Position numbers and translations under genes: made by a program
Part shown: positions 43,621 through 55,415 of the stretch, one piece after another
Layout: each line of letters begins with the position of its first letter
Position numbering within the stretch: position 1 is the stretch's first letter
From: Rhyacophila brunnea
Lineage: Eukaryota > Arthropoda > Insecta > Trichoptera > Rhyacophilidae
Assembly (NCBI GenBank): GCA_022495005.1
Contig: JAGYXB010000559.1
Coordinates: 1,488,001-1,552,000 of the forward strand
Direction of reading: 5' to 3'
Length of the DNA stretch: 64,000 nt
Notes under the pieces: model-generated
Database searches by the model: none
Seen by the model: only the letters and a program-made list of their open reading frames with translations
Told to the model about the DNA's origin: nothing

Positions 43621-43874
43621 TATCGCACCGTGAGTGTAATACCAACGCATCTGCAAATTTTTCAATTTCGAGATTAAATGCAAAACAACTGCAAAAGTCA
43701 TGAACTTGATAATGTAAAAGTGAAGTAACTGAAAGAACGTGCAATATAATGTAGATATAAACCAAATATTTTTTTAGAAACTCTATTTCTCATAACAAAA
43801 CGAAGACTTCAAACCCTAATATATCAAAAATGTGTATTTTGCAGATGACTTGGTTTTACACTCACGGTGCGATA
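43621..43874. mobile_element. Short TIR element
   Basis: TATCGCACCGTGAGTGTAAT at the left and its inverted partner TTACACTCACGGTGCGATA at the right, continuing through ACCAA and CATCTGCAAA. About 254 bp. The minus-strand frame 43580-43765 lies in it and is not credible as a gene. Confidence 0.6.
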
Positions 43875-44063
43875 TGTATACGTATTTATATAAAGAAATC
43901 GGAATTTTCAATGTGATTTTTCGGCCGCTATTCCAATTATTGTAAAAAGTACATACACTACATGTCGAATATGAATATCATTAAATAATCATGATGGTCT
44001 TTCTTACCTATCATGATTTTGTACAAAAGTGTAATTAAGTATAAAAAAATGAAAATTAGTTAA

Positions 44064-44425
44064 GAGCATACATAAGTGAAACGGCAAATAATTTTCAACA
44101 GTAGGTAAAACGAAATTTCGCAGTCGTCGCCAATCGGAGACTGACAGTCGAGGTGTGAGCACGTCAATTTGTTTTGTGATGGCGTCGGAGGAATATATTC
44201 TTAAATCGTGTAAAGATGACTACAAAACGTTCCGCATGTACGTGAAAAAGAAAACATGTCAATGAATATACTATTATTATTACGAATATAATAATAAACA
44301 TAACATAAAAAAACGCATGCTGAATTTTTATGACAAATTATATTTCGTTCGGCTCGCGTCATTTGCACAATCCGCGCATCGCCTAGTCACGATCTTTTTA
44401 GACCATGCCTCAGCTGAAGTATAGC
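44064..44425 (-). mobile_element. TTAA-flanked MITE family D, copy 3
   Basis: A reverse-complement copy: it starts GAGCATACATAAGTG and ends CTTCAGCTGAAGT-type sequence with TATAGC. TTAA is present on the left (44060-44063); the right side reads TAGC, probably mutated. 362 bp, same landmarks as the other D copies. Confidence 0.7.
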
Positions 44426-45284
44426 TAGCTCATTTAGTGCTAACACCGCGACTGGCGCGTTTACAGTAGTTGGGCATTAGATATAATTAACATGATATTT
44501 AAATATGGTAATTAAAAGTAATTGACTGGTCAGCAGTGAATGTATTAAACATCTCTAATTAACCATATCGAGAAAAGAAACGCCTTGAATGCAGAAGCAT
44601 GATAATTCACATGCAAAATTGTCTAAACTCTCTGTACAAAAGTACTGATTTTTTTAAATACTTTTCTAATTAGGACTGGCAGAAGTAATAGCTTTTTTTA
44701 AATAATAATATTTAATAATAATCGTAGATATTTAATAATTCTTGATTCGGCACTGGCGCGAGACAGCACGTCGCCGCTGCAGAAGTTATGGAAGGAAAGG
44801 ATATAAACAGGATGGCCGGCAAGGTTGTCGGAATTTTAATAGTAAAACAACAAGTTCAAGCCGCTAAAAAACTAAATCATAAAGATAACAAATTGAGCAA
44901 AATAATTCCACAATCCACCATTTTATATCTCTCTGAGAAGCTCGTAAAATATTAAACAAGATGTTTGCTGTCCGCTTAAAAGTGTTTCATTTGAGAATTA
45001 CGTTTTACGGTGAGAATTTTTTGTTTTTATGTTTAAAAGTAGCCAGTGATAGAATTGTTTATTTTATGATAGATTGGAAGACATTAATATTATAAGTATG
45101 TACATGCACTCTTTTTAGTAACATACCCTAACAATTGAAGCATCTGTTTCCGAATACCGCCAATTCCATATTTAAATATTTATAGTAAACGATGTTTATA
45201 GGTTTTAAACGTAAATGATTGTTACATTTTCCATTGACCTATAATTTAAAAGTAATTTTTAATTAATTCCAATTATTGTGGACA
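44426..45284. other. No gene recognised
   Basis: AT-rich. CGAGACAGCACGTCGCCGCT (about 44758) heads a short GC-rich patch without repeat partner. Confidence 0.35.
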
Positions 45285-45359
45285 CATATTGTGGACATTG
45301 CAAATTATAAGTTTAAGACGTTCACAACATGAAATGAAACATTATAATAAAGAAAAAAG

Positions 45360-45543
45360 GGTACTAGTCGGTTATCCTGGATACAGGGGCAAACACATTT
45401 CCAAAATAATAATAGATAACCTAAGCTAACCTAACCTAACTTAACCTAACCTAAACTAACCCAAACTAACAAATAATCCAGTATATCGGCTATTTTCAAA
45501 ATGTGTTTGCCGCTGAATCCAGGATAAACGTATAGATAGAACC
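45360..45543. mobile_element. TTAGG-cored hairpin MITE family J, copy 2
   Basis: 184 bp, GGTACTAGTCGGTTATCCTG at the left; the loop on this strand is CCTAA repeats (CTAACCTAACCTAACTTAAC). Perfect 8 bp duplications GAAAAAAG (45352-45359 and 45544-45551). Arms are more diverged than in copy 1 and the right tip is eroded. Confidence 0.75.
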
Positions 45544-45711
45544 GAAAAAAGTAATAAAAATGATAAAAATGACAATATAAAAAAAAACAACATAATATAA
45601 ACATACAAAAGCAGTAAAAATGCAATTATACATCTATATAAGTTCAAAGAAGTACCTACACCGAGTTTACTAAGGCGACCCCTATTTTAATAATATATTA
45701 TAAAATAGCGT

Positions 45712-45807
45712 CTACCTAAACTCAATCTCACGCAAGTGGAATATATCAACACCCGAAGCAATTTGGTTGAACATAGTTATCGCTCTCCCTATTGGCATTA
45801 CCAGTGG
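45712..45807 (-). pseudogene. LINE K ORF2 C-terminal remnant
   Basis: It encodes PIGRAITMFNQIASGVDIF and a short tail before the stop, close to the remnant at 12686-12811. The open frame extends upstream to 45999, but that part has no LINE-like pattern that I recognise. Confidence 0.5.
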
Positions 45808-46216
45808 GCAGATTGGTTCTGCACCTTGGGAGAATAAACAACTGATGCTCTCTATTTCTGAGATAGTTATCAGAGACACACATGTCAACACTACCCAGAA
45901 TGGCTGACTCTCACATCTAAACTCACCTCGTTTGCTGCACAGCCATAAATCAAACCTTCTAGGAACGTCGCTCCGATGCTGCATATGAAGACCGCGCATA
46001 TCTACCTAGAGACAGTCGCGCGTAACCTCTCGAAACGTAAGTATACATATTTGGATGCGGCGACCAGCGAGCCTCTATATATATGAATGACCAATTCATA
46101 GGAGTGCGTATGCATTCTGGCGTCTTCGACTCGCAGCCCGAGATGCATGTGACTTGTTACTAACAAGCACTAGATATTTTTTTTCAAACTAATAAGTCGC
46201 ATTCTACGAATGTGCG

Positions 46217-46325
46217 GAGCTCCATTTGACAACGTATGTTTTGTGAATAACGATAACGTCACATCAACGTATTCGACACGTTGCAGACAAGACGAGTTTA
46301 TATGTGCGAGTCGGCTAAGAATGGT
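46217..46325 (+). repeat. Paired dispersed repeat R, copy 2
   Basis: CTCCATTTGACAACGTATGT, then TTTGTGAATAACGATAACGT, then GTATTCGACACGTTGCAGAC; partner of 34772-34875 on the other strand. The two overlapping short frames on opposite strands are not conserved between copies in any way that I can show. Confidence 0.55.
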
Positions 46326-46612
46326 ATGCAAAATTAGCAACAAACACTTTATTGCAATAAATATAAGCAAACTAAAATTTGCATTATTTTAATTAATTGG
46401 TTTCTGTAATTCATTATGTTCTTAAGAAAATTTTCGTATGTTTTGGTAAATTTTGGAAGTTATAGATCATTGTCATTTGTCCGCCCTGGGTCTACGAACG
46501 CTTTAGCACAGCGGGCTCTTATACCATGTGGTTCCACCACTGCTTTTAGTGAAGAATTTATGATTATCATACAAAGTATAGTACCTACACCAATGAAATA
46601 AATAAATAATTA

Positions 46613-47098
46613 CAAGATAAAAAGAACTTTTTATATACCACGTTTTTAAATTTTCTGTTGAGTCATATAAACTTGACAATTCTATGTATTAATAATTTAG
46701 GACAAATAAGGCAATTGTCCATAAATCATTTTTTTTGCTATTTTGCAACAAACAAACAAATATAGAATACTGAAATGTCATTTTGATTTTCATAGTAACG
46801 CACGTATATATTAATAATTTAGTTGCTAGGACCACCCCCTCAGCAACCAATATAGTGGATTGGATTACGGATTTCTTCCGAAATAACTTTTCATACAAAA
46901 CAGAATTAACTGAAAATGAATTCAATTCTACTTAAAGATGGCTAAAAGTATTAAAAGAATGCATTGGCATCGTGTTCTGATATATTCTAAAAGTTTCAAA
47001 TGTCTAGCTAGTCGGGAAGTTAGTTAAAAATCGATTGCAAGATTTTTACTGGATAAACAACCACCGGACAAACAAGAATACGAGCTAAGAAAACGTGG
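46613..47098 (-). mobile_element. MITE family B, copy 4
   Basis: A reverse-complement copy, about 486 bp, starting CAAGATAAAAAGAAC and ending GAAAACGTGG. It holds the uninterrupted sequence GGACCACCCCCTCAGCAACC and AATATAG, which shows where the nested element entered copy 3. The frame 46689-46925 is repeat sequence. Confidence 0.65.
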
Positions 47099-47100
47099 TA

Positions 47101-47122
47101 AAATATGTATCTATAGTCTATG
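47101..47122 (-). repeat. Isolated terminus of hAT MITE family A
   Basis: ATGTATCTATAGTCTATGG is identical in type to the outer end of the A element at 17173-17190. Nothing of the rest of the element follows. It may be a remnant left by deletion where B copy 4 lies. Confidence 0.4.
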
Positions 47123-47307
47123 GGTAAAACCTACTAAGACTAAACATCAATAGTTCTTGAACGGACTCTGATAACATGAAAGGATTTGATAAATATTTTG
47201 GACAATCGTTAAATTTACACAAATATATTTGACTGATTAAATGCCTAAAACAACATTGATCAGCCTATTTTGAAATATTTTTATTAACTTATTGTGTATT
47301 AAGTGTT

Positions 47308-47640
47308 CAACCAATGTGTGGCATGTGAAACATTTCAAAAATAACGAGTAGCGAAACGTAGCTAACGGCGAAAGGTGCACGTTGGGCATAACGCGGAAAG
47401 ACCGCAAAACAAACCAATGGATAAGGAAGCAGGTACGTAATGTGGTAGAGGTCGTTAAATAGGTGAAATGGCAACGGGCAGGTTATGTTGTTCGGCGAGT
47501 GGAGAATCGCTGGATATGTGAACTCATAAAGTTTGGTGAGTTACGTAGCAGCATAGAACTATAGACCGAGAAGAGTGGAAAGAGTTAGGGGAAGTCTTCA
47601 CAGTGTTTGCAGTGGATCGATCCCGGCTGATGACAATAAT
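47308..47640 (+). pseudogene. RTE-type retrotransposon 3' remnant
   Basis: It begins GTGTTCAACCAATGTGTG, identical to 53368-53385 of the RTE copy. Further matches are TGGGCATnACGCGnAAGACC, GGAAGCAGnnACG and CCCGGCTGATGA-type end. Many indels and stops destroy the frame. It represents an older, deeply decayed copy of the same family or a close relative. Confidence 0.6.
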
Positions 47641-47748
47641 TATTTGTTAAATATAATTATTAATTGTCCTCCATTTATAACTGGCGGGTGAAATAACAGT
47701 ACCTGTGTAACTAATGTTATAATAATTTGGTAATAATTATACGCCCAT

Positions 47749-47945
47749 GATGGCTGAGCGGTTAACGCGTTGGCTTATAATGTCAGGTTAAAAACTGGGT
47801 CTGGTAAATATACATATTGTTTTTAATGTGTGTTTGTACACAGAGTATGAACCTAATAGGTTGAGCAAGTGGCTAACATCTATTTCTCGTAAAAACAAAA
47901 ATCTGTTAATACAAACCTTAACTCTGTGGAGGTCCTTTATTTTAT
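47749..47945 (+). mobile_element. SINE family S, copy 4
   Basis: The head GATGGCTGAGCGGTTAACGC (A box), a damaged B box (CAGGTTAAAAACTGGG), then the family body ACCTAATAGGTTGAGCAAGT, TCTCGTAAAAACAAAAATCT and TGTGGAGGTCC. The 3' end after GGAGGTCC is lost. The damaged B box implies this copy is transcriptionally inert. Confidence 0.6.
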
Positions 47946-48372
47946 CTTCTGAAGTTAAAATATATATATATCGGTTTCATGGAAATGGAACAACAATAAT
48001 TTTATTTCAATTTCTCAAGTTCTTGGAATATTTTAATTAATATAATTTAATTAATTATTCACGTACCTCTTATCAGTTTAATCAAATTTTAAATTTGAAT
48101 TTATGAACATGCATCATAAAATGTAGACACAATAGGCGTGAACGCACTCATAAAAACAAATTTTCAGTAAAAAAAGACATCATTTTATAATAAGCAACTT
48201 CCTTCTACAGTCCTATTCTACGATGTTTGTAAACATATAAGAGACTAGATTGACTAACCTATTGTAGAGTTACACACTATTAACTTTTAAATATGAATCA
48301 ATTACTTACTGGATATTTTTTACTGCAATGTTGTATGTTATATAAATTATTAAATTATTTTATTATCTAAAG

Positions 48373-49027
48373 CAGTGGTCCCTAACCTTTTTATCGCCGC
48401 AGACCGGTCAACATTTTATAATTTTACCGCGGCCCGTTGAGGGGGAGGGGGACGTTGATTGTTTATATTTTAGATTGCTTTGATTTAATAATTTTAATTT
48501 AATTGTGTTTAAACATGCCTTCAAAATAAAATATAGTTAGGTACACCAAAAAATGAATATAAAGTGATTTAACATTTTAACAGACTAGAACGCTAAATCA
48601 ATGAAAACCCTGAGCTTGTTTCTGTGCAACGATACGGTTCCACCTAGGGTAGGGTAATATGAGACAATGACACCCGAAGTGTGTTGCTTATGTCCAGTTT
48701 ATTTCGTTGTTTTGTTTTGGTTGCTGTCATTGCAGAAAACCCCGCTTCACACAGATAGGATGTCGGAAATGGCAATAGGGATTTAAGTGATGTGGTGGGA
48801 ATCTCAGGGTATTCCGCAATGACTTTAATCCAGAACACCGGCAGAGTTGTTGTCTCAAACGTAGTTTTAAGATAGTGATGTCTCTCAGCTCCCGGTTAAC
48901 CTCTTGTCTATGGAAAGTCGCACAAACCCGAGAGAAATACACCGCAGTACATAAAATGGAAATAATTTAATGTTCCTTGGGCGGCCCGGTAACATTTGAT
49001 CCACGGACAGGGGGTTGGGGACCACTG
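48373..49027 (-). mobile_element. hAT element remnant (Buster-like)
   Basis: 655 bp, CAGTGGTCCCTAACC at the left and GGTTGGGGACCACTG at the right: a clean hAT TIR. Perfect 8 bp duplications ATCTAAAG (48365-48372 and 49028-49035), with TA at positions 4-5 as reported for Buster-type targets. Subterminal CGGCCCG and GGCGGCCCGG words lie inside each end. It carries a transposase C-terminus on the minus strand. Confidence 0.85.
48644..48905 (-). pseudogene. hAT transposase C-terminal (dimerisation) remnant
   Basis: The frame 48838-48644 encodes EYPEIPTTSLKSLLPF, then TSYLCEAGFSAMTATKTK and a DISNTLRVSLS end. This is the hAT C-terminal dimerisation domain in the ZBED5/SCAND3-like arrangement (W, E-Y-P, L-L-P-F-x-T, Y-L-C-E-x-G-F-S-A, L-R-V-x-L-S). 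A frameshift separates it from about 20 codons upstream. Zinc finger and catalytic core are deleted, so it cannot act on its own. Confidence 0.75.
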
Positions 49028-49035
49028 ATCTAAAG

Positions 49036-50162
49036 TGTCACTATCATGATAATGCGTCGGCGAGACTTGTACGGATAGTAAAAATATTTGATCAAATGAT
49101 TACCATTCGCTAAATCCTTCTATCCTTGCTCTAGAGATAGACTTTATTACTGAAAACTTTCTGTGGAAAGCGTAATAAATATAATATATTTCGTATATCA
49201 AGATACTCGAAAACTATGTATTATACTATAGTATGCTTAAATTATTCGTAGAGCTCGGCATTCGTATGGAAACGGGTTTAATGTATCGTCAATGTATTGA
49301 GGGCCCGAAGCTCAAGAGCTTTCTATGAAGTTTATGAAGGTACTCCTGTAAGCACTCGGTCCCTGGGCCGTAACATCAAGAGAGACACAGAAAGAGAAGT
49401 AGACCTCAGAATAGAGATATTGGAGGACAATTTAATCAACTAAGCAATTAGAAAATCTATGTTATTTCTGGCTGAATTGTGTACTCTACTGTGCAAGCAT
49501 AATATTGTTTTGACTAAGTAGAAGTTATAAAATTATAAATATAGATAATCAATTTAATCTTTCACAATTCTGCTCTGTGTTTTCGGAAACGCGAAATAGC
49601 GCATAAGTAATACTAAAGTATTAAAATGATTTGCACGTTTTCGGCTGAGCCATCATGTCGTGTTTTATTAATATTATATCCAAAATAAGAAAGAAACATT
49701 ACCATATATGAAAATAGTATGCTAAATAATGTTATTCCATCAAACGGTAAGTCTTTGCATACATAATTGTCAAAAAATTTGTACAACTGGGGTCATAAAG
49801 TTTTATATGGTTAGCCGTTAGATACCTACGCCTTGCTAACTTATATGTTTATTTTTATTACATTGGACTGTTCATAATATATTATGCTGTTTCTTGGGAA
49901 GATATTTGGATCAAAGACCAATCTGGACCATGATTTCAGTTGCCCCATCTCCACCCGCCATATACATGCAGCCGCGGTTTGTGCTCGGCCGCCTTCCATG
50001 ACGCTATAAATATGTCACAAAGAAAAGATTTTAGTACCACACTTCCTTGTCCCGAAGCGATGCTGCACAGGACTGATGTAGCAACCATGCACCTTAGTAC
50101 GTAAAGAAAAAATTTTAGAAAATATAAAGAATCTTGACTTGCTCTGCCGTCATTTATCTTTA
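49036..50162. other. No gene recognised
   Basis: AT-rich. A minus-strand frame at 49936-50169 has a GC-richer C-terminal part but no motif. It lies just downstream of the LINE remnant and may be its flank. Confidence 0.35.
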
Positions 50163-50443
50163 ATGACATGAAGTGTCTTCTGTACGCGTGTACTGAATCT
50201 CTGGCGAAGAAGAGGAGTCAGGAGTTGAAAGTGATGAATCTAAGGAGGGATTGGTATCATTTCGTCCTTCATACGCAGCAAAGTTTTCAAATGCCTTAAA
50301 GTTAGCCTTGGTTGATATCAAGTCGGCGTGGCCAATCGAGCCCGTGTGTGGACGGACCCTGGCAAACAGATCCGCTCGGTCGGATCCCATCAACGGGCAG
50401 TTCTATATGACGTGTTCAGCATCTTGATGGTCGGACCACCCAT
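50163..50443 (-). pseudogene. Non-LTR retrotransposon ORF2 C-terminal remnant
   Basis: On the minus strand one frame reads WSDHQDAEHVI, a stop (TAG), then NCPLMGSDRADLFARV. The D-x-E-H-x-hydrophobic-x-C-P pattern is the zinc-binding segment near the end of R1/jockey/I-type ORF2 proteins. About 60 further codons stay open to 50163, ending in Ser/Thr-rich sequence not typical of the family. The in-frame stop and absent polymerase make it a pseudogene. Confidence 0.5.
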
Positions 50444-52807
50444 TTTAATAAATACATGGACTATTTGATTGGATATTACGTAAAATGTTGTAAGTCAATT
50501 AGGTTTTCTCAGGGTATTTAGACTAATGTCAGACTGTCAACGGAAAAATAGTGTTTATACTCCAGGACTTGTTGAACAAACTGCGGGAATCTTAAGGTCG
50601 AAGTTAATTTGTTGGGAAGGAATGCAAAGAATTCGAGCAGTGATCCCTCCATTGTCATGGCGAAGAGGTTCCCGCGCCCCCGGTTACACCAGTGACGTCT
50701 TTATTTTATTTATTATTACTTTATTTTTTTACTTTGTACTTTATTATTAGATTATAAATAGATAATTAATTGTTTTAACTATCATAACGTAGCAGAACTC
50801 TATTATAATAGGTTTTAAACAATGTTTTTGTTAATTCTGAATTTTTTTGTTGAATGTCAATTATTTTATTAATTGGTAGATTTGTGATCAACTTTGACCT
50901 TCTTATCGTGAATAGGATTAAAATTACAACTTACTTGTCTTGCGGCCAAAATAAAATAATATTACGCTAGGTACATACTATCAGTAGTTTTAAACCTTTT
51001 AACTCTGATCGGATTCTTTTAGACAATTTATGAAATCTCGAATAACCTCTACATGAGTAACACAAAAAGATCTAAAAGGTTGTAAGTATTTACCAATATT
51101 CAAAAATAGATACACCCACAAGAGTAGGTATAGACAGATATAGTATTAGCACCACAGCAGAAAAAATGTCACCTCCACAGAATCTACTCTTAAAACCCAT
51201 ATTATTTGCAGTCCTCCTTTAATTTGATTTTGCCCATAATATATAATTAGTGTTTGATAATATATCACATTAAATCATTTGTAACACGAGCTAACTTTGG
51301 ATTGTATTTTTTTCATAAGATTTTTTAAATGCATCCGGAACCTATTTGGAAATCACTTCACTAAATTGTATTTGCAATATTGTTCAGAATACATAAAATA
51401 AACTTTACCATTAGACATAATTAGCATGGTATTTAAATGTGGTAATTAAATATTAATTAAAAGGTCCGCAGCGAATGGGGTTTAAGCGTTAAGTTTTCAA
51501 CATTATATTTGTTCTTAATTTTGAACATTTATGTAATTAAATTTATTAAGAGTCTTTCGCGCGCTACTGGATTACCACATCGCAAGCGATCCTTTATCGT
51601 CCTCATCATTCCTCGCAGACACTGACACCGGATGTGATTGGTTAGGACCTCACCACATAATTTATTCTTGTTTTTTTATTATGATAATATTACACATATA
51701 GTCAAAAAAGTGTATTAGGGTGGAAGAACGTATCAAATGCCAATAAAATAATAAGGCATAATAGACATCTCATATAAATATCTTTAAGAACATAATACCT
51801 ATAAAAGATTATTATACTTACTCACTACCTACTATGATTTATTCTTATAGTAGGTATTATAAATAAGTATCAATATTATAATCATTTCCGCTAAGATTGT
51901 TTAAAGAACATCAACGCTGCGGTATTACAGAAACCTGGAGAAAATAATAACCTCTAGAACAAATTTCGAGCCGATCATATTCTACACAAATATTTGTTCT
52001 AAGACCCATGTACCATTTATAAATAAATGCATCAGTCGTGATCGGCTTATTACTGAATGAAGGCCTCCGTTAATTCCTTCGAGTCATTTCGGTGTTAATC
52101 TACTTTTCATACATTTCATAACCACGATACTCACACAGAAACATATATTAGTGTTACAGTGGGCATACTTGTATATAATTATTGGACAAATAACTTTATT
52201 GCAATGTAGGTAGAATTAATTTCTAATAAAATAGGGTTATTTAATTTTTTTATATGATTTTTAAGTAATTAGTGATCCAATGGATCGATATTTAATATAG
52301 TGGAAAAAATTGAAGTATTGAATGCAGATTAATTTAGTTAGTTTACTGTTGCATCAAAGCAAATTTCAATATAACTAGACATGTTATAATGAACACCAAA
52401 ATTATGGGAAGAGCGTTATCTTCTGGGTGTGGCTGTAAGACGGAGCGATTGTAGAGTACGGATAAATAGGGGATAAACTTGTTAGGTATAGAATATACAA
52501 TTTTCAATATTTACGTCTGAAATATTGTTAATATTTGTGAACATTCAAGGGACTTCATGTGTTAAGTTGCTTGTTCCGCATTTTTTTTAATTGGCGGACG
52601 TAGATAACATTGGATTTTTGATTTTATAATTATGTATTACATGTTACTAATCGTTGATTAGTTGCTGAGTTGTAGATGTTAAAAATTGTATGATACGGGA
52701 CCGATTTAAAAGACATGTTCTACGTCAAAAATATCGAAAAATTCCGGTTTCACACCAGGTCACTTTAAATACATACAATTTATCTTACCTTATAAAACAA
52801 CCAAGGA
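50444..52807. other. AT-rich DNA, no gene recognised
   Basis: The longest stretch in the second half without a recognisable element. The frame 50526-50750 shows no motif. Short palindromes occur near 51790-51860 (ATAATACCTA...TAGGTATTAT). A GC-richer patch at 51550-51650 has no open frame of note. Confidence 0.35.
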
Positions 52808-53797
52808 ATTTCCAGACGCTACATAAACATATTGAACAGTATATACAGTGATGCCACAGCATGCGTGAAACTCCACAAACGGTCGTGTAAATTCCCCATT
52901 AACAAAGGTGTCCGGCAAGGTGATACTATTTCACCTAAACTATTCACCGCTACTCTTGAGGACTTATTTAGGAAACTTGATTGGGAGGAAAAAGGTGTTC
53001 CAATTAATGGAGAGCACCTCAGTCACCTGCGCTTTGCAGATGATATTGTTATACTCTCACAAGACCCGAAAGACCTCCAAGGTAGAATGCAAGAACTCGC
53101 GGATGTCAGTTAAACGGTCGGTCTAAAAATAAATGTCTCAAAGACAAAAATGATGAGGAACTGTTTTTCGGACCCTGCGATTATCTGTATTTCTGGCACC
53201 CAACTCGAGCAAGTCAGCAGCTACGTCTATCTCGGACAGCAGGTGTCCATAGACGGAAGCATGCACGATGAAATTGCTCGAAGAACAAAGCTCGGATGGA
53301 GTGCTTTCGGACGTCTGAATATTATCTTCAAGAGTGACCTACCATTAAATCTTAAGCGTAAGGTGTTCAACCAATGTGTGCTACCCGTGCTCACGTATGG
53401 CTGCGAGACGTGGACCCTCAACACGAGAGATGTCCAAAAGCTAAGAGTCACACAGCGAGGCATGGAGAGATGCATGTTGGGCATCACGCGAAAGGACCGT
53501 AAGAGGAACGAATGGGTTAGGAAGCAGACAAGAGTACGCGATGTAATAGTCGTTGCCAAACAGCTGAAATGGAGATGGGCGGGACACATTGCTCGCCGAA
53601 AGGACGGCCGCTGGACAAATGCCGTCATCCAGTGGTACCCAAGGGGTACGAAACGGCCACAGGGTCGCCCTAAAAGCCGCTGGATTGACGAACTGGTAAA
53701 GTTCGGCGGAAATACGTGGCAACGAACGACACAGGACCGAGAGAGTTGGAGAAAGCTTGGGGAGGCCTTCATCCAGCAGTGGATTGACCGCGGCTGA
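52808..53797 (+). pseudogene. RTE ORF2 C-terminal part with one nonsense codon
   Basis: The frame is open from the truncation point to TGA at 53795-53797 except for TAA at 53111-53113. Visible motifs: YINILNSIYSDATA-like start, GVRQGDTISP (about 52907-52936), and the polymerase active-site motif FADDIVIL (53033-53056). After the stop the same frame continues LKINVSKTKM, then YLGQQVSIDG, a PVLTYGCETW segment, AGHIARRKDGRW and GRPKSRWIDEL. These fit the RTE family in order and spacing. Only one inactivating change is visible in the retained part, suggesting a fairly young insertion. Long minus-strand frames here are antisense shadows. Confidence 0.85.
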
Positions 53798-53810
53798 TGA
53801 TGATAAAACA
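52808..53810 (+). mobile_element. RTE-type non-LTR retrotransposon, 5'-truncated
   Basis: The 3' third of an RTE element: the end of the reverse transcriptase and the C-terminal region, followed directly by a short GATGATGAT-like 3' tail (53797-53806). RTE elements characteristically have almost no 3' UTR and end in short TGA/GAT repeats. The endonuclease and finger domains are missing, the usual result of incomplete reverse transcription. A decayed relative lies at 47308-47640. Confidence 0.85.
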
Positions 53811-54258
53811 ATAACAATTATATTTTTCAACATGAAAATATTTGTATCTAGGCATGCAGTCTGTCAAAATGAAAATAGTCAAACAAAAGAACACCTAATT
53901 AAAACTGAATCCAAAATACACAAACTTTATTTTTATTTACATAAAGTACCTAACTACCCGGCTTCGCACGAGATCACTTCATTGATCGATATACATTCGT
54001 CTTAGTTATCAAAATAATAATAATTACATTCTTCGATATAAAAAATATATGTATCTAGGCATAGAACATGCCAAAATGAAAAGTAATGCTGGCAGCCAAG
54101 TGAAACAAAAGAAATTCAAATCGAATCCAAAATATGCAAACTGTAGTGAAAATTCAAAATTGGAATTGGCTGGAAAGGTGATTTGAACAAATAAACGTTG
54201 TATTTTTTATATTATGTATAATATGTCAGTTGATGTCAAGTAGGAAAATGAAATCAAA
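53811..54258. other. No gene recognised
   Basis: AT-rich DNA with a loose internal repetition: GTATCTAGGCAT plus AAAATGAAAA words at about 53845 and 54050. No coding signal. Confidence 0.35.
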
Positions 54259-54266
54259 CAAAATAT

Positions 54267-54450
54267 GGTACTGTTCGGTTATACGGAATACTGCGGAAAA
54301 CATATTTTGAAAATAGCCGATAAACTGAATTATCTGTTAGATTAACGTAACCAAACCTAACCTAACCTAACCCAAACTAACAAATAATCCAGTATATCGG
54401 GTATTTTCAAAATGTGTTTTCCGCTGCATTCTGTATAACCGAACAGTACC
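54267..54450. mobile_element. TTAGG-cored hairpin MITE family J, copy 3
   Basis: 184 bp, GGTACTGTTCGGTTATACGG at the left and CCGAACAGTACC at the right. The loop contains CCTAACCTAACCTAACCC. Perfect 8 bp duplications CAAAATAT (54259-54266 and 54451-54458). Arms are very close to copy 1, so these two are likely the youngest. Confidence 0.8.
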
Positions 54451-54458
54451 CAAAATAT

Positions 54459-55299
54459 ATTTTGACTTTTAATTAATATACCGATAGATACTATATAGGT
54501 TATGTTGATCGTAAGTACCATGACCAAATAAAGTTTTTTTTACAGTTTAATGAAATAGACAGTACCTATAAACATGGTTCATGAGTTAAAATCGACACGT
54601 TTGTCAGATAAATATGCGTAAATAATTAAGTACCTAATACCGTCATTATAATACAATAGTATAAAAGAAATAAAATAATACGTGTAATCAAGCAATGCTA
54701 ATTGCGCAATAAAGTTGTTTATTCAAAGACTTTATGAACACCTTTTTTACGGTCAAACCAATTATTTTTTACACAGTTTCTATTTAAATTATTGATTAAA
54801 TTATTCTACCGATTTACCGGAACATTAAGGTGATTAATAATTAAATTGTTATTCTATTCATTATAGATGAGAAATAGACTCGCCATTATGACTATATTCA
54901 ATTCAGTCATTATTGAAAGAATATTCATTTATTCTAGAACCAAAGACGGATCCAAGGGGGGCCATGGCCAAGTCATACAATAATGGCGATGAATGTATAT
55001 TAGAGTTAGACGAAGGTATGTGATGGCCGTTGGCTCACCATAATTATGAAACTCTAAACCGGGACAGGAACTGGGTATAGGGCAAAGAAACAAATTTAAC
55101 CACCAACAATTGTTTTATTACCTACTAAAAGTATGTACAAAAAAAGAATGCAGAAGGTCTGCTGTAGTAGAAATTTAAATTATTTTATTTATTTATTGTA
55201 CCAGCCGTACTTCTCGCTGGAATGATCTTTTTCGCACCGTTCCCTGCTGTCTCACAACATATACCTACGAGACTACGGTCAATCATTGCAATTTATTAT
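54459..55299. other. No gene recognised
   Basis: AT-rich DNA. CTCTAAACCGGGACAGGAAC (about 55051) may relate to the CCGGGAC-rich fragment that follows. Confidence 0.35.
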
Positions 55300-55415
55300 T
55301 GACAATTATTCGTACGCGGTTCAACAGCCGGGACAAAATGGCAAACCAGCTGGGTCCAATGTGTGAAACCGGGACAATCCCGGTTAAGCCGGGACGTATG
55401 GTAAACCTTAGTGAT
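55300..55415. mobile_element. Possible hAT end with CCGGGAC repeats
   Basis: AAACCGGGACAATCCCGGTT, then AAGCCGGGACGTATGG and TAAACCTTAG. Inverted, this reads TTTACCATACGTCCCGGC, the terminal style of some hAT elements. The other end (perhaps near 55030-55060) is not convincingly matched. Confidence 0.35.

Larger units (their letters stand above)
45285..45845 (-). mobile_element. LINE family K 3' end, copy 2, with J insertion
   Basis: On the minus strand, a coding remnant (45712-45807) is followed by an AT-rich 3' region ending near ATGTTGTGAACGTCTTAAAC (about 45310-45330). It parallels 12455-12919. The J hairpin (45360-45543) interrupts the 3' region and so is younger. Confidence 0.55.

Noticed and set aside
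53227..53833. Two long minus-strand open frames
   Set aside because: They are antisense to the RTE polymerase frame, which has clear family motifs; the minus-strand products have none.
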